Origin: Candidatus Delongbacteria bacterium
GTDB taxonomy: Bacteria; JAGOEH01
DNA: 46,140 nucleotides
Assembly (NCBI GenBank): GCA_017997825.1
Contig: JAGOEH010000006.1
Location: 1-46,140, forward strand
Direction of reading: 5' to 3'
The notes beneath the pieces are model-generated. The model worked only from the letters and a program-made list of their open reading frames with translations, ran no database searches and was not told the origin of the DNA. Below are positions 25,871-35,262 of this stretch, piece after piece (within the stretch, counting starts at the first letter, position 1; each line of letters starts with the position of its first letter). The translations under genes and the position numbers were made by a program.

Positions 25871-26893
25871 TTACATTTCAGAAGCGACCCGTTTCAAATC
25901 GGCTTCCACCATAATCTGAACCAAATCCTTGAAGGTTGTCTTCGGCTCCCAACCCAGATTTTTACGAGCTTTGGTTGAATCTCCGATCAAACAGTCCACT
26001 TCTGCCGGGCGATAAAAGCGAGGCGAGATTTCAACCAGTTGTTCACCGGTTTTGGCATCAAGACCCTTTTCGTGGACGCCTTCGCCCTGCCATTCTACCG
26101 TAATTCCTACCGACATAAAGGCATACTGGATAAACTCACGGACTGTATGGGTTTCTCCGGTAGCCAAGATATAATCATCCGGTACGGGCTGTTGAAGCAT
26201 CCGCCACATTCCTTCCACATACTCTTTGGCATATCCCCAGTCCCGGGAGGCATCAATATTGCCCAGCACAATCGGATCTTTACAGCCGTGCATCCGCTGG
26301 GCGATTGCATAGGTAATCTTGCGGGTTACAAAATCCATACCGCGAAATGGAGACTCATGGTTGAACAGAATGCCGTTGGATACGAACATATTGTAGGATT
26401 CACGATAATTGATTCCGATCCAGTGAGCATAGAGCTTCGATACGCCATACGGACTTCGCGGGTAAAACGGTGTGTTTTCCGTTTGAGGAGTCTGCTGGAC
26501 CTTGCCGAACATCTCACTGGTGGAGGCTTGATAGAAGTGAACCTGAGGAGTCAATTGACGGAGCACCTCCAACAGGCGCAACGTTCCCAACCCATTGATG
26601 TCCGAGGTCAGAATCGGCTGATCAAAGGAAACCCCCACAAAACTCTGGGCAGCTAAATTGTAAACCTCATCGGGCTTGATACGGTCAATGACGCCGTAAA
26701 TATTGGTTAATTCCAACAGGTCCATGAAAACAATCTCCACCTCACGGAAAATACCCAGTTCCTTTAGACGCCATAACGTGGTATCTCCGCTACGCCGATC
26801 CGCACCATAGACCTTATATCCTTTTTTTATAAGTAAATCAGCCAGATAAGCTCCATCCTGGCCTCGTATCCCGGTAATAATTGCGGTCTTCAT
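25871..26893 (-). CDS. gmd: GDP-mannose 4,6-dehydratase
   Basis: A 340-residue extended SDR. Seen: GIRGQDGAYLADLLIKKGY with the NADP-binding glycines, NLAAQSFVGVSFDQP, the TSE catalytic region (STSEMFGKV), YGVSK, FNHESPFRG and NIDASRDWGYAKEYVEGMW. These blocks are highly specific for Gmd, which makes GDP-4-keto-6-deoxymannose, the precursor of GDP-fucose, GDP-rhamnose and others. It is the first gene of a nine-gene minus-strand cluster ending with trmB. No GDP-fucose synthase (fcl) is here; the RmlD-like reductase is the best candidate for the next step. ATG with AAAGGAG. Confidence 0.96.
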   Translation of the reverse strand: MKTAIITGIRGQDGAYLADLLIKKGYKVYGADRRSGDTTLWRLKELGIFREVEIVFMDLLELTNIYGVIDRIKPDEVYNLAAQSFVGVSFDQPILTSDINGLGTLRLLEVLRQLTPQVHFYQASTSEMFGKVQQTPQTENTPFYPRSPYGVSKLYAHWIGINYRESYNMFVSNGILFNHESPFRGMDFVTRKITYAIAQRMHGCKDPIVLGNIDASRDWGYAKEYVEGMWRMLQQPVPDDYILATGETHTVREFIQYAFMSVGITVEWQGEGVHEKGLDAKTGEQLVEISPRFYRPAEVDCLIGDSTKARKNLGWEPKTTFKDLVQIMVEADLKRVASEM

Positions 26894-26944
26894 TTGATCT
26901 CCTTTGTTTGGAAATAAACCGGATACCCGGTTTCATAGTGAAGA

Positions 26945-26973
26945 AACTTAATGAGAAAATGATCAAAAGTCAA
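26945..26973 (-). promoter_or_regulatory. Possible promoter of the gmd polysaccharide operon
   Basis: On the minus strand, TTGACT (26973-26968), 17 nt, TAAGTT (26950-26945), ending about 50 nt before the gmd ATG. The -35 box lies within one arm of the inverted repeat at 26966-26999. Confidence 0.5.
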
Positions 26974-26999
26974 GACATATATTGAATTGTCTTGACTTT
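26966..26999. repeat. Perfect 12-bp inverted repeat between tRNA-Gln and gmd
   Basis: AAAGTCAAGACA (26966-26977) and its exact reverse complement (26988-26999) are separated by 10 nt. It may act as the terminator of the tRNA-Gln transcript (the T run after it is short) or as an operator over the gmd -35 box. Confidence 0.7.
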
Positions 27000-27023
27000 A
27001 ATCATGAATGTTAATCGTGGGTA

Positions 27024-27094
27024 CTGGGGAACAGGGACTCGAACCCCGATACTACGGTCCAGAGCCGTATGTCCTGCCATTGGACGATTCCCCA
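27024..27094 (-). tRNA. tRNA-Gln (anticodon CUG)
   Basis: A full cloverleaf on the minus strand: acceptor TGGGGAA/TTCCCCA, D stem GTCC/GGAC, anticodon stem TACGG/CCGTA with loop CTCTGGA (anticodon CTG), and T arm CGGGG-TTCGAGT-CCCTG. The discriminator base is G, and the 3' CCA is not encoded. It lies downstream of tyrS with its own promoter. Confidence 0.95.
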
Positions 27095-27108
27095 ACATCG
27101 GTTGTCTA

Positions 27109-27137
27109 TATTTAATACATTTTCTCAAATAAGTCAA
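27109..27137 (-). promoter_or_regulatory. Promoter of tRNA-Gln
   Basis: Minus strand TTGACT (27137-27132), 17 nt, TAAATA (27114-27109), which places transcription start a few bases before the tRNA 5' end at 27094. Confidence 0.7.
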
Positions 27138-27145
27138 GGGGAAAA

Positions 27146-28360
27146 TTAATCCTGGATGATTTTTAGAAATTTCCGTTTACCGCACTTAATGATGTATTCC
27201 TTATCCATCCCATTAAGCACATGATTGATATCGGTCACCCGTTCTCGGTTGACTTCGACCGCATTCTGCTCGATCAGGCGTTTGGCCTCACCGTTGGAAG
27301 CCACCAACTGGTTTTCCTTCAGAACGGTGATCAGCTTGGCCGGAAAGATTTCAGCCTGATAATGAATGAGCGGCATTTCATCCGGAAGATCCTTACTTAC
27401 AAAGATCTTGTCAAATTCGGCCTCGGCTTTATCGGCTACTTCACGATCATGATAGAGAGCAACAATGGCTTTACCTAACTGACGTTTGAAAATCGAAGGG
27501 TTTTGACCCTCGGTGATCATTTTTTCGATTTTCTTGACTTCCGGCATCGGCAGATTGGTTGCCAGCTCGAAATAACGGCAGATCAGGTGATCAGGGATCG
27601 ACATGACTTTTCCGAAAATCTGGTCCGGGCTCTCGTTGATCCCAATGTAGTTGTGGAGGCTTTTACTCATTTTCTCCTTGCCGTCCAGGCCTTCCAGAAT
27701 CGGGACCGTCATAATGACCTGGGGTTCGAGGCCATATTCGCGTTGAATATCCCGCCCGATCAACAGATTGAAGGTTTGATCGGTTCCGCCGATTTCGACG
27801 TCAGCCTTGAGGGATACGGAATCATATCCCTGGACCATCGGATAGAGAAACTCGATAATGCTGATTGGAATTCCGTTTTTGTAGCGATTGTAGAAATCAT
27901 CCCGTTCCAGCATGCGGGCAACCGTATATTTACTGCTGAGGATCAGGACATCCTCGAAGGTCATTTTAGCACACCAGCGGCTGTTGAAATCGATGATGGT
28001 TTTCTCGGGATCCAATATTTTAAAGATCTGTTTTTTGTAGGTTTCGGCATTTTTACGGACCTCGTCGGCGGTCAGTTGTTTCCGGGTTTTGCTTTTACCG
28101 GAGGGATCGCCGATCATGCCGGTAAAATCGCCGATCAGAAAAACCACCTGATGGCCCAATTCCTGAAACTGTCGAAGCTTGCGGATCGATACAGTGTGCC
28201 CGATATGGAGATCGGGAGCCGTCGGATCGAATCCCTGCTTTATAATCAACGGTTTATTTTCTCTGACGGAACGTTCCAGCTTTTTTAACAGCTCCTCTTC
28301 AGTCACCAGATCAACAATACCCCGTTTCAATATTTCCAATTGTTCTTTGGCTGCAAGCAT
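27146..28360 (-). CDS. tyrS: Tyrosyl-tRNA synthetase
   Basis: A 404-residue class I aminoacyl-tRNA synthetase that charges tRNA-Tyr. Seen: HIGH at 52-55 ([12 protein letters not shown]), [14 protein letters not shown], the [23 protein letters not shown] tyrosine pocket, KMSKS ([10 protein letters not shown]) and a C-terminal S4 RNA-binding domain (residues after about 340, [21 protein letters not shown]). The sequence resembles the TyrZ-type branch rather than E. coli TyrS. The ATG at 28360 has AGAAAGG 10 nt upstream; a TTG three codons earlier lies too close to the ribosome site. It starts 5 nt after ybbR ends. Confidence 0.96.
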   Translation of the reverse strand: MLAAKEQLEILKRGIVDLVTEEELLKKLERSVRENKPLIIKQGFDPTAPDLHIGHTVSIRKLRQFQELGHQVVFLIGDFTGMIGDPSGKSKTRKQLTADEVRKNAETYKKQIFKILDPEKTIIDFNSRWCAKMTFEDVLILSSKYTVARMLERDDFYNRYKNGIPISIIEFLYPMVQGYDSVSLKADVEIGGTDQTFNLLIGRDIQREYGLEPQVIMTVPILEGLDGKEKMSKSLHNYIGINESPDQIFGKVMSIPDHLICRYFELATNLPMPEVKKIEKMITEGQNPSIFKRQLGKAIVALYHDREVADKAEAEFDKIFVSKDLPDEMPLIHYQAEIFPAKLITVLKENQLVASNGEAKRLIEQNAVEVNRERVTDINHVLNGMDKEYIIKCGKRKFLKIIQD

Positions 28361-28365
28361 GGCGA

Positions 28366-29322
28366 TCAATCCTTTCTATTCTGTTCACGCACCCGGATGG
28401 ATTCAGGTTCGATCCGGCGGATCCGAACCTGCGACTGATATTGATTAATAAAAAGACGAACCGGAAAAGCCTTGTGGTTTTTTATCGGGGAATCGATCAG
28501 AATTTCGGCATGCAGGTCATCGATTCCGATCGAATCAGCATACTGGGGAGGGACTTCGAGCTGGACCGAGCAATAGGCTTGTTCGGCAATGATGGTTTCA
28601 CCCTTGCGGGGTTTATAAGCGCGGGCGAAATTGACCTTCACCGGCACTTTATCCCATCGGATCAGCCGGCCGGCATAGCGTTTGATTCTCAGCGACACGC
28701 AACGGGGTTCCAGCAAGATATCTCCCGATTCAAGCGGGGATACAATCCGGACCGTTTCCTCGATCTCATCTTTTCCCACCACATCAAGTGATTCGGTTTC
28801 CACCCCATTGATTCTTTTCAACAGAATATCGGAACCGCTGATTTCGCATTCGGGAGGTATAATTTGGACCGAATCTCGATTGGAGAGCCGGCTGCGAATA
28901 CCGGCATGCAACCGGACCTTGACTTTTTTTTTGGTCCATTTTCCCCATTGTAGCGATAAATTCAAGGTATCCGGAAACTGGATACTCAGATTGGACAAAT
29001 TGTCCAAATCCGTAAGATTGGAGGGTGATAATCGAAATCGATGGAGGGTATGGGGAGAAAGATGGGTCACATTGATACGGTATTGAACATTCCGGGCCAA
29101 TTGAAGCGTCAATAGTTCTTTACCCGGACCGGAGAAACGGACCGGGATTTCATTGGGAGGAGATTCGGTCACTACGTAGCCTTCGGGCAGCGAATCGATC
29201 ACCAGCGGAACGGATCGATCCAGGTCATAATGCCGATTAAGGCTGATACTGAACCACAGCAGCAGACCGCAAGCCAAAGCCGCTAATTGGACAATGGTTT
29301 TTCTGGAAAAAAACGCCTTCAT
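28366..29322 (-). CDS. ybbR: YbbR-domain membrane-anchored protein (CdaR-like)
   Basis: A 318-residue protein with one N-terminal membrane helix (about 10-28, [19 protein letters not shown]) and two or three YbbR-like repeats with the typical opening [14 protein letters not shown] and pattern P[14 protein letters not shown]. YbbR/CdaR proteins regulate the diadenylate cyclase CdaA in Firmicutes. No cdaA gene is in the window, so that role is not shown here. It sits 16 nt after the sigma factor gene and 5 nt before tyrS. Confidence 0.85.
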   Translation of the reverse strand: MKAFFSRKTIVQLAALACGLLLWFSISLNRHYDLDRSVPLVIDSLPEGYVVTESPPNEIPVRFSGPGKELLTLQLARNVQYRINVTHLSPHTLHRFRLSPSNLTDLDNLSNLSIQFPDTLNLSLQWGKWTKKKVKVRLHAGIRSRLSNRDSVQIIPPECEISGSDILLKRINGVETESLDVVGKDEIEETVRIVSPLESGDILLEPRCVSLRIKRYAGRLIRWDKVPVKVNFARAYKPRKGETIIAEQAYCSVQLEVPPQYADSIGIDDLHAEILIDSPIKNHKAFPVRLFINQYQSQVRIRRIEPESIRVREQNRKD

Positions 29323-29338
29323 GCTGATCGATCTGGAT

Positions 29339-30196
29339 TCAAGTCAAATAGGGTTTCAGTTTTTTGCTGCGTTTGGCATGTCGCAGCCGCTTGATCGCCT
29401 TTTCTTTGATCTGACGGACTCTTTCCCGGGTCAGACCGTAGTTTTCGCCGATTTCCTCCAGCGTATAGGAACGCTCGCGGTTGATGCCATAATAGAGACT
29501 GATCACATCCCGTTCCCGCTCATCCAACTCGTACAAAACCTTTTCAATCTCCTCTTTCAGGGAATCATCCATCAGGTCTTCATCGGGTGAGGGCAGCTTG
29601 GAATCCTGGATGACATCCAACAACCGGTTTTCTTCGCCCGGGGTGAAGGGGGCTTCCAGAGAAAGATGCCGGCCGGCAATGCGCAGGGCGTCATTGACTT
29701 CCCCGGTATTGATTTCGAGTTCACGGGCTATCTCGGTCGCGTCCGGTTCGCGCCCGAATTCCTGTTGCAGATTGTTGGTCATTTTTCCAATCTTATGCAG
29801 TACTCCCACTTTATTCAAAGGCAATCGAACAATTCTGGACTGTTCTGCCAGGGCTTGCAATATGGCCTGCCTTATCCACCATACGGCATATGAAATAAAC
29901 TTAAATCCGCGGGTTTCGTCAAAGCGCTTAGCCGCTTTGATCAATCCCAAATTCCCTTCATTGATCAGATCGGCTAACGACAATCCCTGGTTCTGATACT
30001 GCTTCGCCACGGCCACCACAAAACGCAAATTGGCACGAGTCAGCTTCTCCAACGCATCTTGATCTCCCCGGCGTATCCGCATCGCCAAATCCACCTCTTC
30101 GTCCGGACTCAGCAGCTCCTCTTCACCAATCTCCTTCAAATAAAGATCCAAAGAATGATCTTCACCTCGGAAAATCTTCTTGCCATAGACTGCCAA
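29339..30196 (-). CDS. RNA polymerase sigma-70 family factor, short RpoD/SigA type
   Basis: About 285 residues containing sigma regions 1.2 ([20 protein letters not shown]), 2 ([43 protein letters not shown]), 3 and 4 ([29 protein letters not shown]). There is no region 1.1 or non-conserved insert. This is the compact form that serves as primary sigma factor in Bacteroidota and relatives. Near-perfect core motifs support a housekeeping or close-relative role. For the start, a GTG at 30205 overlaps the ribosome site GAGGT, so the TTG at 30196 (7-nt spacing) is preferred. It lies downstream of a PP2C phosphatase pair with a 91-nt gap holding an 8-bp dyad. Confidence 0.9.
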   Translation of the reverse strand: MAVYGKKIFRGEDHSLDLYLKEIGEEELLSPDEEVDLAMRIRRGDQDALEKLTRANLRFVVAVAKQYQNQGLSLADLINEGNLGLIKAAKRFDETRGFKFISYAVWWIRQAILQALAEQSRIVRLPLNKVGVLHKIGKMTNNLQQEFGREPDATEIARELEINTGEVNDALRIAGRHLSLEAPFTPGEENRLLDVIQDSKLPSPDEDLMDDSLKEEIEKVLYELDERERDVISLYYGINRERSYTLEEIGENYGLTRERVRQIKEKAIKRLRHAKRSKKLKPYLT

Positions 30197-30238
30197 TTCA
30201 AACACCTCACTTTATGGATTAGAATGGTTCCTCTTCCG

Positions 30239-30262
30239 AACATCTTAACCTGAGAAGATGTT
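30239..30262. repeat. 8-bp dyad upstream of the sigma factor gene
   Basis: AACATCTT (30239-30246) and AAGATGTT (30255-30262) with an 8-nt loop. It has no T run on the minus strand, so it is unlikely to be a terminator; it may be an operator or an mRNA hairpin. Confidence 0.5.
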
Positions 30263-30287
30263 TAACTCAAAATACGCAAAAGAGTTC

Positions 30288-30776
30288 CTAAAATAATTCA
30301 ATAAACCGCCGATAGGCATCGATCCGCATCTGAATCAGATTCATATCCCTCAATATGGTGTTATTATCGGTCTCAATAATCTGATCCAGATAGCGCTGCA
30401 GTTTTACATCATCATTATCGACCAGATTCTTAAAATCCCGTAGCGCTTTTTGATGGATAATGAACCGCTGAATATATTGTGCTTTTGCATATAGCGTTTC
30501 GATATGATCGACAAAAATGCGCTCCGTCAGGGGAATATCATCCGGCAGATTCTCCAGATCCCCACCGACTGAAATAAAAGTAAAATGGCGGGAATTATAA
30601 AGGTTCAAAATAAAATCCTTAATGCTGGTCTCGAGCAGTTCCAGAAAATCGGGCCTCAAGATCCAGGCATTATAGGAATAAATGATGGAATTCAGGATAG
30701 TATAAGCCTTTTTCAGAAAATACTTGCGGTCTTCCACTGCGGCATCACGATTATTGATCTGTCGTTTCTTTTTCAT
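30288..30776 (-). CDS. Small mostly helical protein of unknown function, coupled to the PP2C phosphatase gene
   Basis: A 162-residue, predicted helical, charged protein with no signal peptide or membrane segment. I do not recognise the family; no STAS, HATPase or anti-sigma motif is visible. It has a basic start, a central FTFISVGGDLENLPDDIPL turn region, and a helical end. It overlaps the upstream GAF/PP2C phosphatase gene by 4 nt (ATGA), so the two are almost certainly translated together, and a sigma factor gene follows 91 nt later. A role as the phosphatase partner or substrate is inference from position. Confidence 0.75.
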   Translation of the reverse strand: MKKKRQINNRDAAVEDRKYFLKKAYTILNSIIYSYNAWILRPDFLELLETSIKDFILNLYNSRHFTFISVGGDLENLPDDIPLTERIFVDHIETLYAKAQYIQRFIIHQKALRDFKNLVDNDDVKLQRYLDQIIETDNNTILRDMNLIQMRIDAYRRFIELF

Positions 30777-32485
30777 AGGATTTTAATGCTCATAAAGGTG
30801 ATATCATCCGACTGGACCATATCACGGGTAAAGGTTTCCAGTTCGTTGATCAGGTAGCGGTGAAGCTGATCTATGTTTGAGCCGGTCCGGCGGTTGAGAA
30901 AATCTTTCAATCGTTTATCGCCGTAAAGATTGCGCTGACTGTTTCTGCTGTCAATCACGCCATCGGTATAACAAAAGAGATGATCGCCGGACTGAATACC
31001 CAACCGGGTCGCCGCATAGGGAGTATCCTCGGAAATCCCGAGCGGAAGAAAGGATTCGGACAATGCCCGCATGCTTCCGGAACGGATCAGGTAAGGGGGA
31101 TTATGACCGCAATTGATAAACTCCAAGTTCTGAAGTTTCAGGTCGACAATTCCCAGAAAAGCGGTAATAAAGAGCCCTTCTTCATTTTTATGCGCAATCA
31201 GATGGTTAGTGGTGGCCGCAATATCACTCAGACGGGAGGTCTGCTCCAGTTGGAGATGAATCGCCGCCCGTGCCGCGCTCATCATCATGGCGGCCGAGGC
31301 ACCCTTACCGGCGGCATCGGCAATCAGAAAGAAATAGCGATCCTGATCGATCGGAATGTAATCATAATAGTCGCCGCTAATCTGCAAACATGGAATGTAA
31401 CTGGCATAAAACCAAATCCGTTCATTTTTCAGCGGATGTTCAGGCAGTAAGCTCTGCTGGATCTGACGGGCAAACTGGATCGTTTTGTTCATCCGTTCCT
31501 GCTCCAGATCCTTAAGATGATTCTCGGAACGCTCCAGAGCCGATGCAACCAAAGCCGCAAAATGGTACAGGAGGGATAACTGATCCTCATCATAGATCCC
31601 GGACTGACGGCTTCGAATTACAATCAGGCCCCGAATCCGATGATCGATAGAGAGGGGAACCGCCATACAATCCCCTTCCGGATCATGGGTCAGGCACCCC
31701 TGATCGGTCAGTTCCTCCCGCTGCAGATAAGCCGAAAAATCGAATTCAGAACCGGAGGCGGCGCGATGCAGAAACCGGACATGACTGGAATCCATAAATT
31801 GCACAATCCATAATTCATCATACTCGACCAGGGTTTGGAGGGTTTCGGTCGACTGCCGGATGATATCACCTTGATTCAGGATCGGAGCCAGCAGTTTTCC
31901 AAAATTGTAAAGAATGGTTTTCTGACGGGCCTGCAGGGAGACTCGATTGAACAACTGGGCATTTTCCAAGGATAGGACAACCTGAACGGCAATCGATTCC
32001 AAAAGCTTAACATCCCCATCTTGAAAATCCCGTCCGCCCAGTTTGTTGATGACTTCGATCGCCCCCCGGATCTGATCCTGATATATCAATGGCACACAGA
32101 GTATTGACCGGGTAACGAATCCGGTTTTGCGGTCAATTTCAGGGTTAAAAAAGAGCGATTGGCGGACATCATTGACCACCATGGACTGCCGAGACCGAAT
32201 AACCTGGCCTACAATCCCTTTATCGGAGGGTAACAGAATATGATGCAACTGTTCACCTTTGGGTCCCAAAGATATTTCGAAGGTCAGCCGATTTTTGTTC
32301 TGCTGGTACAATAACAGAGATGAAGCCTCGACCTGCATGGTTTCGGTTGTGATCTGCATTACCATGCTTAACAGGAGATTCAAATCCAGGGACGAATTCA
32401 GCAACAGGCTGATTTTCAACGGTAAACACTCATCATGATTATCCAGAAAGTGAGTGCATTGATTTACCGGTTTAGGTTCATCCAT
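30773..32485 (-). CDS. GAF-domain SpoIIE/RsbU-type PP2C serine phosphatase
   Basis: About 570 residues. A first GAF domain spans about 25-180 (ETMQVEASSLLLYQ, VCVPLIYQDQIRGAIEVINK-like core). A second, more divergent GAF-like region spans about 195-330. After a coiled linker (about 335-360) comes a PP2C-type SpoIIE domain at about 365-568 with SGDYYDYI, IADAAGKGASAAMMM, NCGHNPPYLI, FCYTDGVID and QSDDITFM, i.e. all metal-binding aspartates. There is no membrane segment. Such enzymes dephosphorylate STAS anti-anti-sigma proteins in partner-switching systems, but no STAS or anti-sigma kinase gene lies nearby. The start is uncertain: ATG at 32485 is chosen, with GGAGG about 14 nt upstream; a GTG at 32509 is the alternative. 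Confidence 0.9.
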   Translation of the reverse strand: MDEPKPVNQCTHFLDNHDECLPLKISLLLNSSLDLNLLLSMVMQITTETMQVEASSLLLYQQNKNRLTFEISLGPKGEQLHHILLPSDKGIVGQVIRSRQSMVVNDVRQSLFFNPEIDRKTGFVTRSILCVPLIYQDQIRGAIEVINKLGGRDFQDGDVKLLESIAVQVVLSLENAQLFNRVSLQARQKTILYNFGKLLAPILNQGDIIRQSTETLQTLVEYDELWIVQFMDSSHVRFLHRAASGSEFDFSAYLQREELTDQGCLTHDPEGDCMAVPLSIDHRIRGLIVIRSRQSGIYDEDQLSLLYHFAALVASALERSENHLKDLEQERMNKTIQFARQIQQSLLPEHPLKNERIWFYASYIPCLQISGDYYDYIPIDQDRYFFLIADAAGKGASAAMMMSAARAAIHLQLEQTSRLSDIAATTNHLIAHKNEEGLFITAFLGIVDLKLQNLEFINCGHNPPYLIRSGSMRALSESFLPLGISEDTPYAATRLGIQSGDHLFCYTDGVIDSRNSQRNLYGDKRLKDFLNRRTGSNIDQLHRYLINELETFTRDMVQSDDITFMSIKIL

Positions 32486-32531
32486 CGGATCGATCAAACT
32501 CCTCCGCACCGGGTGGAAGCGGTAATGATGG

Positions 32532-35081
32532 TTAACCCCAGAATATCTTGTTCAGATGATACGCGTTCAGCAGGTACGGATGGCGGGGCATAATACGTAC
32601 TGTACAGCCAAAATCACCGGACTGCTCGGGACGGATGCTTCCTTCGAACCAGTAGGATCCGTCATCGAGAGTCTGCGTATTACGCATACTGACCAGTTCT
32701 CGGTATAAAAACATCCCTTTGGTATCCAACATTCCATAATACAAATCGACTTCCACCGATTCCGGAGAGATTTCACTCAAGCGGATCCTGGCTTTAACCG
32801 TAATTTCATCGGTAACTTCAAATTCGTTGCGGTCAGGGAAAACCAGCTCTTCCAGCTTGAGCTTATGCCAGTGGTTATTGATCTGATGGAGCCACTCATT
32901 GAGGGAATGGATTCCAGCCATTTCACTTTGTGTCAACAACTTCCAACAGAAAACCCCTTCGTAGTAAGCCCGTTCCAGATACTCTTCCACCATTCGATGG
33001 GAATTGAAATAGGTACACAGACTCCGCATGGAATTTTTCATATAGCGGATCCACTCGCGGGGCAGATTGCTGTTGGGATTGATATTATAGAAGAGGGGGA
33101 CAATTTCATTTTCCAGTAATTGATAGATGGCGTTGCTCTCCACCCGGTCCTGGTATTCGGTATCCTGGTATTCTTCTCCGAAACCGATAGCCCAGCCGTT
33201 TTGGTTGTTATAGCCTTCATCCCACCAGCCGTCTTTGATGCTGAGGTTGAGAGCGCCGTTGGCGGCGGCCTTCATGCCGCTGGTGCCGCAGGCTTCCAGG
33301 GGACGCCGTGGATTATTCAGCCAGATATCGACCCCTTCCACCAGATAGCGGGCTACATTCATATCATAGTTTTCAATAAATACAATCTTGTTTTTGAATT
33401 CGGGCAGATTGGAGGTATGGACAATTTTCTGGATAAATTCCTTCCCGGCGCTATCCTGGGGATGGGCTTTGCCGGCAAAGATAATCTGGACCGGCCGATC
33501 CGGATCATTCAGGATTTTGGACAAACGATCCAGATCGCGGAAGATCATCACCGCACGTTTATAGGTCGCGAAGCGTCTGGCGAATCCGATAGTCAGGGCC
33601 TGGGGATTGAGAACATCCAGGGTATTTTCAAGCTGGGAATGACTGGCACCTTTTTTAATCAACTGAGCCTTTAAGCGCCGCCGTGCAAAATCGACCAACC
33701 GTTCCCGGCGCCGCTCGTGGGTTCGCCACAGTTCGGAATCCGGAATGCTATCTACCCTCAACCACACCTTTTCGTTATCCGGATCTTCGGCCCAGCGCCG
33801 CCCCAGATACCGGTCGAACAGATTGGCCATATCGGCCGAGATCCACGATGGAATATGAATTCCATTGGTAATCCCATGAATGGGAATATCGTTGAGGGGA
33901 ACATCTTTCCATAATTTCTGCCACATTTTGCGGCTGACATGCTTATGAAGCTGGCTCACGCCATTGGTAAAGGCCGATAACCGAATCGCCAGAACCGTCA
34001 TACAAAACTCGGCTCCGGCCTGTTCCCGGCCCAATTCCAGCAGATCATGCATCGAAATGCCAAGTTTAACGACATAATCCTTAAAGTAGGCGCTCATCAA
34101 ATCCGCATGAAAGACATCATTGCCGGCCGGCACCGGGGTATGCGTCGTGAAAACATTACTGGCAGTCACCACCTGACGGGCTTCCTGAAAGTTCAGGTGA
34201 AAACGCTCCATCAGATCCCGGATTCGCTCCAGCGACGCAAAAGCCGAGTGTCCTTCATTCATATGGTAGACCACCGGTTCGATTCCCAACACCCGCAATG
34301 CAATCACACCGCCAATTCCCAACAGGATTTCCTGCCGCAGCCTCATCTCCTTATCGCCTCCATAAAGCTGGGAGGTCAACAAGCGATCATGATGATGATT
34401 CAGCTCAAAATTGGTATCCAGCATCAGCAGATCCACTTTTCCCACCTGGACCAGCCAGATGCGAACCTTGACATAGTGATCCTTTATCCACAAATCGAAC
34501 ATGGCCTGGGTGCCGTCATCCCGTTTAACCGGTTTGATGGGCATATTGGCAAAATCATTTTCGGTATAGACCTCCTGCTGCCATCCATCTTCATTCAGAT
34601 ACTGCTGGAAGTATCCCTGCTGATAAAGCAGACCGACCGCCACAATGGGCACATTCAAATCGCTGGCGGATTTCAAATGGTCACCGGATAAAACACCTAA
34701 CCCGCCGGAATAAATCGGCAGGGCTTCCGTCAATCCATATTCGGCCGACAGATAGGCAATCTTGAAATCGATGGGTTTATCCAAATGGAACTGATAGGGT
34801 TTCTTGTTCTGCATATACTTGTCAAATTCAGACGAAACCCGTTCCAGATGGTTAAGGAATCCTTCATCGTCCAGACGCTCATTCAGCTTATCCTGGGAAA
34901 TCAATCCCAGCAGCTTGACCGGATTATGATTGACCTTATCCCACAGATCACGATCGAGACGATGAAACAGGGCCACACAATCCGGATGCCACGTATACCA
35001 GATGTTGTAAGCTAATTTCAACAGAGCGCTTAGGCGTTCCGGAATATGAGGAACAACCTGAAATTTATGCAGAATTTTCAT
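32532..35081 (-). CDS. glgP: Alpha-glucan phosphorylase
   Basis: An 849-residue GT35 glucan phosphorylase of the shorter DUF3417-containing type. It releases glucose-1-phosphate from glycogen or maltodextrin. Seen: the N-terminal FQVVPHIPERLSALLKLAYNIWYTWHP, YLSAEYGLTEALPIYSGGLGVLSGDHLKSASDL, ATYKRAVMIFRDLDRL, and the PLP-binding block EACGTSGMKAAANGALNLS with the PLP lysine in GMKA. Length is normal for this type. It is cytoplasmic. The nearby GH13 enzyme in another operon could act on the same pool. It is followed after about 47 nt by the GAF/PP2C gene. Confidence 0.95.
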   Translation of the reverse strand: MKILHKFQVVPHIPERLSALLKLAYNIWYTWHPDCVALFHRLDRDLWDKVNHNPVKLLGLISQDKLNERLDDEGFLNHLERVSSEFDKYMQNKKPYQFHLDKPIDFKIAYLSAEYGLTEALPIYSGGLGVLSGDHLKSASDLNVPIVAVGLLYQQGYFQQYLNEDGWQQEVYTENDFANMPIKPVKRDDGTQAMFDLWIKDHYVKVRIWLVQVGKVDLLMLDTNFELNHHHDRLLTSQLYGGDKEMRLRQEILLGIGGVIALRVLGIEPVVYHMNEGHSAFASLERIRDLMERFHLNFQEARQVVTASNVFTTHTPVPAGNDVFHADLMSAYFKDYVVKLGISMHDLLELGREQAGAEFCMTVLAIRLSAFTNGVSQLHKHVSRKMWQKLWKDVPLNDIPIHGITNGIHIPSWISADMANLFDRYLGRRWAEDPDNEKVWLRVDSIPDSELWRTHERRRERLVDFARRRLKAQLIKKGASHSQLENTLDVLNPQALTIGFARRFATYKRAVMIFRDLDRLSKILNDPDRPVQIIFAGKAHPQDSAGKEFIQKIVHTSNLPEFKNKIVFIENYDMNVARYLVEGVDIWLNNPRRPLEACGTSGMKAAANGALNLSIKDGWWDEGYNNQNGWAIGFGEEYQDTEYQDRVESNAIYQLLENEIVPLFYNINPNSNLPREWIRYMKNSMRSLCTYFNSHRMVEEYLERAYYEGVFCWKLLTQSEMAGIHSLNEWLHQINNHWHKLKLEELVFPDRNEFEVTDEITVKARIRLSEISPESVEVDLYYGMLDTKGMFLYRELVSMRNTQTLDDGSYWFEGSIRPEQSGDFGCTVRIMPRHPYLLNAYHLNKIFWG

Positions 35082-35262
35082 AACCAGTCCTTCATTATCC
35101 TTCCCTCAGTTCTTGACAAAATGGATTGAAGCGCGGTAAAAAACCCATCCGGCGTTTTTCCCGCCTCAGCAGCAGTCTTGCTATGGTTCCGGAAAATCGT
35201 TTCTTTTCGGCCGGAATGACCGGGAATAATCCCCGTATGGTACGCTTCCACCGGATCAACTC

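Noticed and set aside
35082-35262. Possible terminator or small RNA between the ppiD-like gene and glgP
   Set aside because: There are T runs and GC-rich stretches, but no stem directly before a T run and no recognised RNA fold.
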